Positions 33,059-42,236 of a stretch of 64,000 nucleotides of DNA are shown one piece after another. The position numbers and the translations under genes were made by a program. Source of the stretch: DATKFM01 sp963810485 (GTDB lineage: Bacteria > Pseudomonadota > Alphaproteobacteria > Dongiales > Dongiaceae); assembly GCA_963810485.1 (NCBI GenBank), contig CAWENQ010000004.1:558001-622000 (forward strand). The letters run 5' to 3'. Each line of letters begins with the position of its first letter. Within the stretch, counting starts at the first letter, position 1. The notes under the pieces are model-generated. The model was given only the letters and a program-made list of their open reading frames with translations. It ran no database searches and had not been told where the DNA came from.

Positions 33059-34087
33059 GTGAGCAACATCGACGTCATGAGCCCTTCGGGTCCCACCGGC
33101 GAAATCTCGGCCGAGAGGCTGGCAGGCGAAATCGAGACGCTGGGCCACCGGCTGGCGCAGGTGCGCCAGAGCATCGGCCGCGTCATCTTCGGCCAGCAGG
33201 AAACCATCGAGCAGACTCTTATCACCCTGCTGGCAGGCGGTCACGTGCTGCTGGTCGGCGTGCCTGGCCTGGCCAAGACGAAACTGGTGGAAACGCTGGG
33301 CGTGGTGATCGGCCTCGATGACAAGCGCGTGCAATGCACGCCCGATCTGATGCCTGCCGATATTATCGGCTCCGAAGTGCTGGAGGAGAGCGACTCCGGC
33401 CGCCGCTCGTTCCGGTTCATCCAGGGTCCGATCTTCTGCCAGCTGCTGATGGCCGACGAAATCAACCGCGCCAGCCCGCGCACGCAGTCCGCGCTGCTGC
33501 AGGCGATGCAGGAGCATCGGGTGTCCGTCGCCGGACAGTATTATCCGCTGCCCGGTCCGTTCCATGTGGTGGCGACGCAGAACCCGCTGGAACAGGAAGG
33601 GACGTATCCGCTGCCGGAAGCGCAGCTCGACCGCTTCCTGATGCAGGTGGATGTGCCCTATCCCGAGGAGGATGCCGAACGGAAAATGCTGATCGCCACC
33701 ACCGGCAGCGCCGAGGACAAGCCGCTGGAGGTGATGTCGGGCGAAGATCTGCTGGCGGCACAGCGGCTGGTGCGGCGCGTGCCCGTGGGCGAGAGCGTGG
33801 TGAACGCCATCCTCACCCTGGTGCGCAACGGCCGCGCCGAGACGACGAATGTGGACGAGGTGCGCCGCCATGTCGCCTGGGGTCCCGGCCCGCGCGCCAG
33901 CCAGGCGCTGATGCTGGCCTGCCGCGCCCGGGCGCTGCTGGGCGGCCGTTTCGCACCCTCCATCGATGACGTCGTGGCGCTGGCGCATCCGATCCTGCGC
34001 CACCGCATGGCCTTGAATTTCACTGCCCGCGCCGATGGCGTGACCTTGAACGAGGTCATCGATCGGCTCTGTGCGCCGCTCAAATAG
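33059..34087 (+). CDS. MoxR-family AAA+ ATPase
   Basis: A 342-residue AAA+ ATPase with Walker A GVPGLAKTKLVETL, Walker B LLMADEINRASPRTQSALLQ and sensor 1 HVVATQNPLEQEGTYPLPEAQ with the Arg finger region QLDRFLMQ. MoxR proteins act as chaperones that mature partner complexes, commonly with DUF58/vWA proteins encoded next door, as here. Start GTG at 33059. The following DUF58 gene begins about 20 bases after its stop. Confidence 0.93.
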   Translation: MSNIDVMSPSGPTGEISAERLAGEIETLGHRLAQVRQSIGRVIFGQQETIEQTLITLLAGGHVLLVGVPGLAKTKLVETLGVVIGLDDKRVQCTPDLMPADIIGSEVLEESDSGRRSFRFIQGPIFCQLLMADEINRASPRTQSALLQAMQEHRVSVAGQYYPLPGPFHVVATQNPLEQEGTYPLPEAQLDRFLMQVDVPYPEEDAERKMLIATTGSAEDKPLEVMSGEDLLAAQRLVRRVPVGESVVNAILTLVRNGRAETTNVDEVRRHVAWGPGPRASQALMLACRARALLGGRFAPSIDDVVALAHPILRHRMALNFTARADGVTLNEVIDRLCAPLK

Positions 34088-34106
34088 CGCCGGAGACCCG
34101 CGCGGC

Positions 34107-35006
34107 ATGGCCAAAGACGCGCCCGCACTCCGCCAGAGGGCGGAGGCATTGGCTTCGACGCTGCCGCCATTGCAAGTGGCGGCGGAGCGGATTGCGTTGA
34201 CCGTGTCCCAGGGCGTCCATGGCCGGCGGCGGGTCGGCCAGGGCGAGACTTTCTGGCAATTCCGGCCCTATCACATCGGCGATTCCGCCCAGCGCATCGA
34301 CTGGCGGCAATCGGCCAAGCGCGAGCGGCTGTTCGTGCGGGAAACCGAATGGGCGGCAGCGCAGAGCGTGTGGCTGTGGCGCGACGGTTCCGCATCGATG
34401 AAGTGGCGCTCCCGGGAGATCTGGCCCGAGAAGCTGGAGCGCGCCGATCTGCTGACTCTGGCGCTGGGCGCCCTGCTGATCCGCGGCGGCGAGCGCATCG
34501 CGCTGCTGGGTTCCGGCCGGCGGCCTTCGACGGGCCACACCGCGCTGAACCGCATGGCCGTCCAACTGCTGCGCCCCGGCGCGCCGGATGCCAGCATGCC
34601 CAAGATGGAACCCCTGCCCCGCCATGCCCACGCGATCTTCATCGGCGATTTCCTGTCACCGCTGGAGACCGTGGAGAAGCTGGTGCGCGGCCTGGCCGCC
34701 GAGGGCGTCACCGGCCATATCCTGCAAGTGCTCGATCCTGCAGAAGAGGCGCTGCCGTTCGCCGGCCGGGTGGAATTCGAAGGCCTGGAAGGCGAAGGCA
34801 AGGTGCTGCTCAGCCGGGTCGAATCCTTGCGCGGCGATTACGTGGCGCGCATGGTCAAGCATATGCAGGGCATTGCCGATATCGCCCGCTCGGTCGGCTG
34901 GAGCTGCGTGCGCCATCGCACCGACCAGCCGCCGCAGGCCGTCCTGCTGGCGCTCTATCTGCGCCTCGCCGACCGCTTCAGCCGCACGGACCTGGGGGCG
35001 GCCTGA
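34107..35006 (+). CDS. DUF58 domain-containing protein
   Basis: A 299-residue soluble protein with the DUF58 core: FRPYHIGDSAQRIDWRQSAK, then a vWA-like strand WLWRDGSASMKW with a DxSxS-type site. DUF58 proteins are the usual partner of MoxR ATPases. The ATG at 34107 has weak upstream sequence; a start at 34071 inside moxR would add 12 residues. Second gene of a four-gene cluster with MoxR and two large membrane proteins. Confidence 0.9.
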   Translation: MAKDAPALRQRAEALASTLPPLQVAAERIALTVSQGVHGRRRVGQGETFWQFRPYHIGDSAQRIDWRQSAKRERLFVRETEWAAAQSVWLWRDGSASMKWRSREIWPEKLERADLLTLALGALLIRGGERIALLGSGRRPSTGHTALNRMAVQLLRPGAPDASMPKMEPLPRHAHAIFIGDFLSPLETVEKLVRGLAAEGVTGHILQVLDPAEEALPFAGRVEFEGLEGEGKVLLSRVESLRGDYVARMVKHMQGIADIARSVGWSCVRHRTDQPPQAVLLALYLRLADRFSRTDLGAA

Positions 35007-35009
35007 ACC

Positions 35010-37748
35010 ATGTGGAGCATCGGCAGCTTTGCCTTCGTCGAACCGCTGATCCTGCTGGCCCTGGCCAGCCTGCCGGTGCTCTGGTGGCTGCTGCGGCAGA
35101 CGCCGCCGGCGCCGCAGCGGCTGCGCTTTCCGGCCATCCGCTTGCTGATCGACCTCATTCCGAAGGAAGAGACGCCCTATCGCACGCCCTGGTGGCTGGT
35201 GCTGTTCCGGATGATCGTCGCGGCGATCCTGATTTTTGCCCTGGCCCATCCGTTGATCAATCCGCTGCAGAACTTCGCCGGCAGCGGGCCCCTGCTCTTG
35301 GCCGTGGACAACGGCTGGGCCGCCGCACCCCATTGGCAGGAGCGCCAGGCCGCCATGAAGGAATGGATCGAGCGGGCCGACCGCCAAGGCCTGCCGGTGC
35401 AGATCCTGGCCACCGCCGTGGGCGGCGACGGCCAGCCGATCGCGCTTTCCGACGAGATGGCCGGCGGCGAGGCCGGCCGGATCGCGCAGGGCCTCTCGCC
35501 CCAGCCCTGGCCGACCGACCGTGCCGCTGCTGAAAAGGCGCTGGCTAGCCTGCCGAATGGCGCGGGCTACAATGTCGTCTGGCTGGCCGACGGCGTGTCC
35601 ACCGGCAAGGACGACGCCGCGACCGCCTTCGCCGACCGGCTGCAGCAACTGGGCAGTGTGACGGTGCTGCGCAATGCCCCGGAAGACCTGGCGCTGCTGC
35701 TGCTGCCGCCGCCGATCGAGCCCGGCGCATTCGAGCTGCGGGTGGCGCGGCCCGAGGGCGGCCCGGCCCGCCGGATCGCCATCCGCGCCACCGGCCCCGA
35801 TGGAAGGCTGATCGCCCGCGAGGAAATGACCATCGGTACCGGCGAAACCCTGGCCACGCATCGCATGCGCCTGCCGGCGGAAATGCGCAACCGCATCGCC
35901 CGTTTGGACATCGAAAGCCAGAGTTCGGCCGGCGCCGCGATTTTGCTGGATGAAGGCTGGCGCCAGCGGCCGATCGGCCTGGTCGGCCAGGAAGAAGCCA
36001 GCGCCACCCAGCCGCTGCTGGGCGATCTCTTCTATCTCGAGCGCGCGCTGGCGCCCTTTGCCGAACTGCATCGCGGCAGCATCGATACCCTTGTGCAGTC
36101 GAAGCAGGCGGTCATCGTGCTGGCCGATGTGGGCACGCTCTCCGAGTCCGACCTGCAGAAGCTGAAGATCTGGGTCGACAAGGGCGGCGTGTTGCTGCGC
36201 TTCGCCGGCAACTGGCTGGCGCAGAAGCCGGACGAGTTGCTGCCGGTGCAGCTCCGCGGCACCGAGCGCGCCATGGGCGGCGCGATGTCCTGGTCCGAGC
36301 CGCTGACCTTGTCGGCCTTCCCGCAACAGAGTCCCTTCGCCGGTCTTGCCGTGCCCGACGACGTGGTGGTGCGCCGGCAGGTGCTGGCCGAGCCCGACAT
36401 CAATCTCGGCGACAAGACCTGGGCCCGCCTCTCCGACGGCACGCCGCTGGTCACCGGGGCGCGCCGCGGCGATGGCTGGGTGGTGCTGGTCCATACGACG
36501 GCCAATGCCGACTGGTCCACGCTCGCCCTTTCCGGCCTGTTCGTGCAGATGCTGCAGCGGCTGATCGGCCTCAGCCAGGGCGTGGCCGACACGGAGTCCG
36601 CCGAAGCGATTCCGCCGCTGCAGACGCTGGATGGGCTGGGCCGGCTGGGAACGCCGCCGGCCGCCGCAGTCGCGATAACAGCGAAAGAGATCGAGGCCGG
36701 CACTATCAGCCCCCGCCATCCCCCCGGCTATTACGGCCGCGGCGATACCAAGCGGGCGCTGAACCTGTCGGCGACCATCAAGGAGCTGAAGCCGCTGCCG
36801 ACGCTCCCGACGAGCATGCTGCAGACCGGCTATACCAAGGCCGAGGAGATCGACCTCAAATACTGGCTGATCGCCGCTGTGATCGCGCTGCTGGCGGTCG
36901 ATCTCATCATCTCGCTGGCGCTGCGCGGCCTGCTGCGCCCGCGGCGCCTGGCCAAGGCCACCGCCGCTTCGTTGCTGCTGCTGGCGCTGACGGCCGGCGG
37001 CGCATCGGCGCAGGATGAGGCCGATGCCTTCGCGCTGAAAGCCGTGAGCCAGACCCATCTCGCCTATGTGCAGACAGGCATTCCGCAACTTGACGCCACG
37101 TCGCGCGCCGGGCTGGTCGGGCTCACCTACATCCTGAATGACCGCACGGCGATCGAAGCCGGCGAGCCGATCGGCGTCGATGTGGAGAGCGACGAGCTGG
37201 CGTTCTTCCCGCTGCTTTACTGGCCGATTTCGCCGGATCAGCCGAGCCTCTCCGACCGCGCGTGGGCCAATCTCAATACCTTCATGAAGAACGGCGGCAT
37301 CATCGTCTTCGACACGCTGGATCAGAACAGCGCCCGCGCGGCCGACCCGCAGGGCGGCGGCCCCGGGCTGCAGCGGCTGCGCGATCTCGCGGCCAATCTC
37401 GACATTCCGCCGCTGGCGCCGGTGCCGCCGGACCATGTGCTGACGCGCTCGTTCTATCTGATGCAGGCGTTCCCGGGCCGCTGGGCCGACGGGCAGGTCT
37501 GGGTCGAGGAAGGCCAGGACCGGGTCAATGACGGCGTTTCCAGCGTCATCATCGGCGGCAACGACTGGGCCAGCGCCTGGGCGCTTGATGACAATCAGAA
37601 GCCGATGTTCGCCACCGTGCCCGGCGGCGAGCGGCAGCGCGAGATGTCCTACCGCTTCGGCGTCAACCTGGTCATGTATGCGCTGACGGGCAACTACAAG
37701 TCCGATCAGGTGCATGTGCCGGCGATCCTCGAAAGGCTGGGCCAGTAA
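35010..37748 (+). CDS. BatA-type N-terminal / DUF4159 membrane protein
   Basis: A 912-residue protein. The N-terminus is the BatA/aerotolerance N-terminal region with two spans (EPLILLALASLPVLWWLL; VLFRMIVAAILIFALAHP). A long periplasmic or cytoplasmic middle follows, a helix at about 617-642 (WLIAAVIALLAVDLIISLAL), then a hydrophobic stretch ending in AxA-like GGASAQ (about 648-668) that looks like an internal signal peptide, and the DUF4159 domain (about 670-905) with AYVQTGIPQLDATSRAGL. The stop overlaps the next start (TAATG). It is predicted to act with MoxR-DUF58 in envelope maintenance; direct function unknown. Confidence 0.88.
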   Translation: MWSIGSFAFVEPLILLALASLPVLWWLLRQTPPAPQRLRFPAIRLLIDLIPKEETPYRTPWWLVLFRMIVAAILIFALAHPLINPLQNFAGSGPLLLAVDNGWAAAPHWQERQAAMKEWIERADRQGLPVQILATAVGGDGQPIALSDEMAGGEAGRIAQGLSPQPWPTDRAAAEKALASLPNGAGYNVVWLADGVSTGKDDAATAFADRLQQLGSVTVLRNAPEDLALLLLPPPIEPGAFELRVARPEGGPARRIAIRATGPDGRLIAREEMTIGTGETLATHRMRLPAEMRNRIARLDIESQSSAGAAILLDEGWRQRPIGLVGQEEASATQPLLGDLFYLERALAPFAELHRGSIDTLVQSKQAVIVLADVGTLSESDLQKLKIWVDKGGVLLRFAGNWLAQKPDELLPVQLRGTERAMGGAMSWSEPLTLSAFPQQSPFAGLAVPDDVVVRRQVLAEPDINLGDKTWARLSDGTPLVTGARRGDGWVVLVHTTANADWSTLALSGLFVQMLQRLIGLSQGVADTESAEAIPPLQTLDGLGRLGTPPAAAVAITAKEIEAGTISPRHPPGYYGRGDTKRALNLSATIKELKPLPTLPTSMLQTGYTKAEEIDLKYWLIAAVIALLAVDLIISLALRGLLRPRRLAKATAASLLLLALTAGGASAQDEADAFALKAVSQTHLAYVQTGIPQLDATSRAGLVGLTYILNDRTAIEAGEPIGVDVESDELAFFPLLYWPISPDQPSLSDRAWANLNTFMKNGGIIVFDTLDQNSARAADPQGGGPGLQRLRDLAANLDIPPLAPVPPDHVLTRSFYLMQAFPGRWADGQVWVEEGQDRVNDGVSSVIIGGNDWASAWALDDNQKPMFATVPGGERQREMSYRFGVNLVMYALTGNYKSDQVHVPAILERLGQ

Positions 37749-39817
37749 TGCTGAGCCGCATGCAGATCGATTTCTCGCCGTTACTGCCGCCGGGCGTGCT
37801 GCTGGCGCTGTTCGTCGTCGTCGTGGCGGTGCTGGCACTGGCGGCCTGGCGCCGGGCGAGCGGGCTGTTGTGGCGCGGCATCGCCGCGGCCTGTCTGTTC
37901 GCCGGCCTGCTCAATCCGTCGCTGGTGTCGGAGGAGCGCAGCTATTTCGACGATGTCGCCGTGATCGTGCTCGATCAGAGCGCCAGCCAGAAGGTCGGCG
38001 ACCGGCAGAAGGTCAGCGAGGCAACGCTGGCGACGCTGCAGGAACAGCTCAAGCAATATGAGAATCTCGACGTGCGGGTGATGCGCGCGCCGCTGGACGC
38101 CCGCCGCGGCATGGGCGAGGGCACCCGGCTGTTCGACGCGCTGACCGGCGTCCTGGCCGATGTGCCGTCGCGCCGCGTGGCCGGCGCCATCCTGATCACC
38201 GACGGGCAGATCCACGACGTGCCGGCGACGCTGGCCGAGCTTGGCTTCAAGGCGCCGGTGCATACGCTACTGACCGGCACGGCCGATGAAGGCGACCGGC
38301 GGCTGCTAATCACCAAGGCGCCGGCCTATGGCATCGTCGACCAGGAGATCCAGCTCAGCCTGCGGGTCGACGACCTCGGCGGCGGCAGCGGCCGGGCGAA
38401 TGTCCGGCTGTTCCAGGACGGCCAGCCCAAGGATGAGATGGTGCTGCCGATCGGCGTCGAGCATGAGCTGTCGCTGAAGCTCGACCGTGCCGGCCCGACG
38501 GTGCTGGAGTTCAAGGTCGACCAGGGGCCCAAGGAGCTAAGCCTCGCCAACAACAGCGCGGTCACCGTGATCAACGGCGTGCGCGACCGGCTGCGGGTGC
38601 TGCTGATATCGGGCGATCCTCATCCCGGCGAGCGCACCTGGCGCAACATCCTGAAGTCCGATCCCGCCGTCGACCTCGTGCATTTCACGATTCTGCGGCC
38701 GCCGGAGAAGCAGGACGGCACGCCAATCAACGAGCTGTCGCTGATCGCTTTCCCGATCCGCGAGCTGTTCGAGGTGAAGCTGGATGAATTCGATCTCGTG
38801 ATCTTCGACCGCTACCGCCAGCGCGGCGTGCTGCCGCGGGCCTATTTCGACAACATCGCCCGGTATGTCGAGGCCGGCGGCGCGCTGCTGGATGCCGCCG
38901 GCGCCGGCACCGAGGGCGCGCTGGGCCTGACGCTGTCGCCGCTGCAGGTGGTGCTGCCGGCGGAGCCCAGCGGCCAGGTGGTGGAGGCCGGCTTCCGGCC
39001 GCAACTGACCGCCGCGGGCAAGAAGCATCCGGTCACCGCCGGTCTCGACGGCGGGCGCGGCGACAAGCCGAGCTGGGGCCGCTGGTTCCGCATCATCCAG
39101 GGCAATGCCTTGCGCGGCGTCACCGTCATGAGCGGCACCGACGATGCGCCGCTGCTGATCCTCGACCGGGTCGGCGAGGGGCGCGTGGCCCAGTTGATGA
39201 GCGATCAGATCTGGCTCTGGTCCCGCGGCTTCGAGGGCGGCGGCCCGCAGGCCGAGCTGCTGCGCCGCATCGCCCACTGGCTGATGAAGGAGCCGGAGCT
39301 GGAAGAAGAGGATCTCCGCGCCGTGGTCATCGACGGCCGGCTGGAGATCGCCCGCCGCAGCCTGGGCGACCAACCGAAACAGGTGGATGTCACCACGCCC
39401 TCCGGCGAGGCGAAACAGGTCGCCCTCACCGCCGACGACAGCGGCCGCGCCACCGGCGCCATCCCGGCCGAAGAGGATGGCCTCTACCGGGTGACCGACG
39501 GCACGCGCACCGCCTTTGCCGCCAGCGGCGATCTCAATCCCGTGGAGATGGCCGACCTGCGCTCCACCGAAACCGTCCTGGAGCCGCTGGCCCAGGCCTC
39601 GGGCGGCGGCATCTTCCGCCTCGCCGAGGGTGGCCTGCCGCAGATCCGCCGCGTGCGGGCCGACCGCGACACCGCCGGCTCAAGCTGGCTCGGCCTCAAG
39701 GCCAACGAGGACCACATCGTCACCGGCGTCGACCAGCTGCCGCTATTGCCGGCGATCCTGCTGCTGCTGCTGGGCCTTGGCATGACCGTCACCGCCTGGT
39801 GGCGCGAGGGTCGGTAG
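37748..39817 (+). CDS. Large membrane protein with vWA-like and glutamine-amidotransferase-like regions
   Basis: A 689-residue protein with two N-terminal spans (GVLLALFVVVVAVLALAAW; GIAAACLFAGLLNP), a vWA-like strand VIVLDQSASQKV with DxSxS, an extracytoplasmic middle, a class I amidotransferase-like fold near the DLVIFDRYRQRG and VEAGGALLDAAG segments, and a C-terminal span (LPAILLLLLGLGMTV). It completes the MoxR-DUF58-DUF4159 cluster and overlaps the upstream gene by one base. No catalytic assignment is possible. Confidence 0.82.
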   Translation: MLSRMQIDFSPLLPPGVLLALFVVVVAVLALAAWRRASGLLWRGIAAACLFAGLLNPSLVSEERSYFDDVAVIVLDQSASQKVGDRQKVSEATLATLQEQLKQYENLDVRVMRAPLDARRGMGEGTRLFDALTGVLADVPSRRVAGAILITDGQIHDVPATLAELGFKAPVHTLLTGTADEGDRRLLITKAPAYGIVDQEIQLSLRVDDLGGGSGRANVRLFQDGQPKDEMVLPIGVEHELSLKLDRAGPTVLEFKVDQGPKELSLANNSAVTVINGVRDRLRVLLISGDPHPGERTWRNILKSDPAVDLVHFTILRPPEKQDGTPINELSLIAFPIRELFEVKLDEFDLVIFDRYRQRGVLPRAYFDNIARYVEAGGALLDAAGAGTEGALGLTLSPLQVVLPAEPSGQVVEAGFRPQLTAAGKKHPVTAGLDGGRGDKPSWGRWFRIIQGNALRGVTVMSGTDDAPLLILDRVGEGRVAQLMSDQIWLWSRGFEGGGPQAELLRRIAHWLMKEPELEEEDLRAVVIDGRLEIARRSLGDQPKQVDVTTPSGEAKQVALTADDSGRATGAIPAEEDGLYRVTDGTRTAFAASGDLNPVEMADLRSTETVLEPLAQASGGGIFRLAEGGLPQIRRVRADRDTAGSSWLGLKANEDHIVTGVDQLPLLPAILLLLLGLGMTVTAWWREGR

Positions 39818-39854
39818 AGCCGATCACCCCCGCAGGAATCGTGCACCGAAACAA

Positions 39855-39886
39855 AACGCGGCGCCGAAGATGGCGCCGCGTTTTTT
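39855..39886. terminator. Bidirectional terminator between convergent genes
   Basis: AACGCGGCGCC (39855-39865) pairs with GGCGCCGCGTT (39872-39882) around GAAGAT, with a T run on the plus strand and TTTTG on the minus strand. It serves the 689-residue membrane protein gene and the facing small periplasmic gene. Confidence 0.85.
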
Positions 39887-39907
39887 CATGAACCGGTTAC
39901 CTGCGAA

Positions 39908-40267
39908 CTAAAGCACCGGCAGCAGCTCCTGCTCAAAGAGGGTGCGGTACTCGCCGACCTTGTCGCTGTCGCAGCCCCATTTCGTCACCAGCTCGTAGGC
40001 GTTGGATTTCGCCTGCTCGATCAGATGCAGACGTTCGCCGGCGCCGATCTGGTTGTTGACGTGCTGATCGATGTAGGTCGCCATGTGCGATTGTTCGACA
40101 TCGTTGAACACTTTCTCCTCGCACTTGGCCGTCACGGCGATCGCCTGGTGATAGCGCAGATAGGCGTCCTTCTGTGCCTGGTCCTGCGCCGCTGCCGGCA
40201 GCGCAATTGCGGCGATCGCGGACAGGGCGCCCGCCGCCAGCAGACCGCGAATCGAAACTTGCTTCAT
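39908..40267 (-). CDS. Hypothetical secreted protein
   Basis: 119 residues. A clear signal peptide (MKQVSIRGLLAAGALSAIAA, cleavage near AAAQD) precedes a helical domain with two Cys (AKCEEKVF and KWGCDSDK), which could form a disulfide in the periplasm. The ATG at 40267 follows AAGGAG and makes the signal peptide complete. No family recognised. Confidence 0.78.
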   Translation of the reverse strand: MKQVSIRGLLAAGALSAIAAIALPAAAQDQAQKDAYLRYHQAIAVTAKCEEKVFNDVEQSHMATYIDQHVNNQIGAGERLHLIEQAKSNAYELVTKWGCDSDKVGEYRTLFEQELLPVL

Positions 40268-40439
40268 AGCCGAACTCCTTAATGAATGTGGGCCCGAGGC
40301 GCGCCCCGAGGAAAAACGTCCGCTGCGGCGCAAGGTTCCCGCCGGAAACCCCGGTGCATTGCGAGCTTGGCCTGCCTTGAGTACCGTCGCAAGAGGGCAA
40401 AATCGCGGCAGCCGCCGCCGCCCTTTCGGGAGGCCAGCG

Positions 40440-41351
40440 ATGAACCGGACCAGCAGATTTCGCCAGATGATCGAAGCGCCGGAAATCCTGGTGCTGCCGG
40501 GGGTGCATGACGCGCTGTCGCTGCGCATCGCCGAGCAGGCGGGCTTCCTGGCGGTCACCTGCGGCGGCTATAGCGCCACCGCCGGCCTGCTGGGTCAGCC
40601 CGACGTGGCGCAGTTAACCATGACCGAGATGGCGGAGATGTATGCGCGGCTCTGCGACTCCACCGAGCTGCCGCTGTTCGCCGATGCCGACACCGGTTAC
40701 GGCAACACCACGAATGTGGCGCGCACGATGCGCGCCTATGAGCGCGCCGGCGTCGCCGGCCTGTTCATCGAGGACCAGGTATCACCGAAACGCTGCGGCC
40801 ATATGGAGGGCAAGCGGGTGGTGCCGGCGGCGGAGATGGTGGCGAAGCTGAAGGCGGCGCTGGATGCGCGCGTCGATGCGGACCTGATCATCTGCGCCCG
40901 CACCGATGCGCGAGCGGTGCAGGGCCTGAGCGAGGCGATCGACCGCGCCCAGCTCTATCGCGAGGCCGGCGCCGACCTGCTGTTCGTCGAGGCGCCGGTC
41001 ACCGTGGAGGAGATGCGGCGCGTCTGCTCGGAGATTCCGGCGCCCTGCCTCGCCAACAACATCGAAGGCGGCCGCACGCCGATCCTCTCGGCGCGGCAAC
41101 TGGAGGAGATGGGCTTCGCCACCGTCACCTGGCCGGTGAGCGCCTGCTACACCATGGCGAAGGCGCTACGCGAAACCTACGCCGCCCTCCTCCGCGACGG
41201 CCACACCAACAATGTCCGCGACCGCATGGTGGATTTCGAGGAATTCAACAACCTGATCGGCCTGCCGCAAGTGCGCGAGGCGGAGGCGGCGTATGACGAG
41301 TATGCGAGGGAGATGGTGGAGATGGGGGAACGGGGGGACGCGACCAGCTAG
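40440..41351 (+). CDS. Isocitrate lyase / PEP mutase family enzyme
   Basis: A 303-residue TIM-barrel enzyme with the superfamily catalytic loop KRCGHMEGK (Cys119), metal-site Asp82/Asp84 in LFADADTGYGN and Glu111 in FIEDQVSPK, plus ICARTDAR. The intact Cys and CGH loop point to C-C lyase activity of the methylisocitrate lyase or carboxyPEP mutase-like group rather than an inactive relative. The ATG at 40440 follows CGGGAGG. Substrate uncertain. The 3' end meets the facing exonuclease gene within a shared CTAG. Confidence 0.85.
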   Translation: MNRTSRFRQMIEAPEILVLPGVHDALSLRIAEQAGFLAVTCGGYSATAGLLGQPDVAQLTMTEMAEMYARLCDSTELPLFADADTGYGNTTNVARTMRAYERAGVAGLFIEDQVSPKRCGHMEGKRVVPAAEMVAKLKAALDARVDADLIICARTDARAVQGLSEAIDRAQLYREAGADLLFVEAPVTVEEMRRVCSEIPAPCLANNIEGGRTPILSARQLEEMGFATVTWPVSACYTMAKALRETYAALLRDGHTNNVRDRMVDFEEFNNLIGLPQVREAEAAYDEYAREMVEMGERGDATS

Positions 41352-42209
41352 GTGCCGAGTGGCGCCCAGGCGCTCTGCCAATCGATTCAGCTCCCAGTCG
41401 CGGGCGAGGGCCGACGCCTTGGCCCAGGTGGGCCGCTGATCCTTCAGCGAGGGAATCGGCGCCGACGCATCCATCGTGGCGATGGAGCAGTAGATGCGGA
41501 GTTGCTTTGCCTGTGGCGCCAGACGCTCGTCGGCGAGGGCGGCTTCGAGTGTTCCATATTGATCGAGGAGTTTCGCGGCACCCTTGGGACCGACACCCTT
41601 GGCGCCCGGCAGCTTGTCCGAGGGATCGCCGCGCAGCGCGATGAAATCGGGCACCTGTTTGGGATTTACGCCGTAGCGTTCCCGCACCTGCGCCGGCCCG
41701 ATGCGCGCCATCTCGCCGGCGCGAAGCGGCTGGATGATCGTCGTCGATTTTGAGGCGAGCTGAAAAGAGTCGCGGTCGCCGCTAGCCACGATCGCCTTGC
41801 CGCCGCGCTTCTCCTCGGCGGCAACTGCGGCGGCCAGGAAGTCGTCGGCCTCATAGCCGGCGGCCTTCGCATTGGCGAAGCCGCAGGCGGCGACGAATTG
41901 CGGCAGCAGTTCGAGCTGTTCGACCAGCTCATCGTCGAATTCGCGGCCGCTCTGGTAGGCCTCGAAGGCCCGGTTGCGGTAGGTCGGTGCGTCGAACGTG
42001 TCCCAGCCGACCAGGACGGCGCGGGGTTTTTCGTCGGCGTAGAGCCGTACGAGGAAATTGGCAAAGCCGAGAATCGCGCCGGCGCTCTTGCCGCCGCGAC
42101 GCCGGATCGAGTTCGGCAACGCATGATAGGCGCGATGGGCGAACGAATCGCCATCGACAACGAGCAGCGGCCTTTTGGCCGCTGCTCGTCGCTTAGCAGG
42201 CCGGGTCAC
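41348..42209 (-). CDS. Stand-alone 5'-3' exonuclease (PolA N-terminal-like), 3' end probably frameshifted
   Basis: A short protein corresponding to the 5'-nuclease domain of DNA polymerase I. It has LLVVDGDSFAHRAYHALP, GWDTFDAPTYRN, AAGYEADDFLAA, IVASGDRDSFQLA with the acidic metal ligands, and the helix-hairpin-helix GDPSDKLPGAKGVGPKGA. Start GTG at 42209. As read, its frame runs on to 41166, deep inside the facing isocitrate-lyase-family gene; after ALARDWELNRLAERLG one surplus base would give APLGT and a TAG at 41350-41348. That end is used here. Role probably RNA-primer or flap removal. Confidence 0.78.
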
Positions 42210-42236
42210 GGCGTCCGTCGCCGCGTGCTAGATCAC

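Noticed and set aside
34656..37838. A 1060-codon minus-strand open frame opposite the DUF58 and DUF4159 genes
   Set aside because: Antisense to well-supported coding sequence; translation is Gln/Arg/His-rich without domains.
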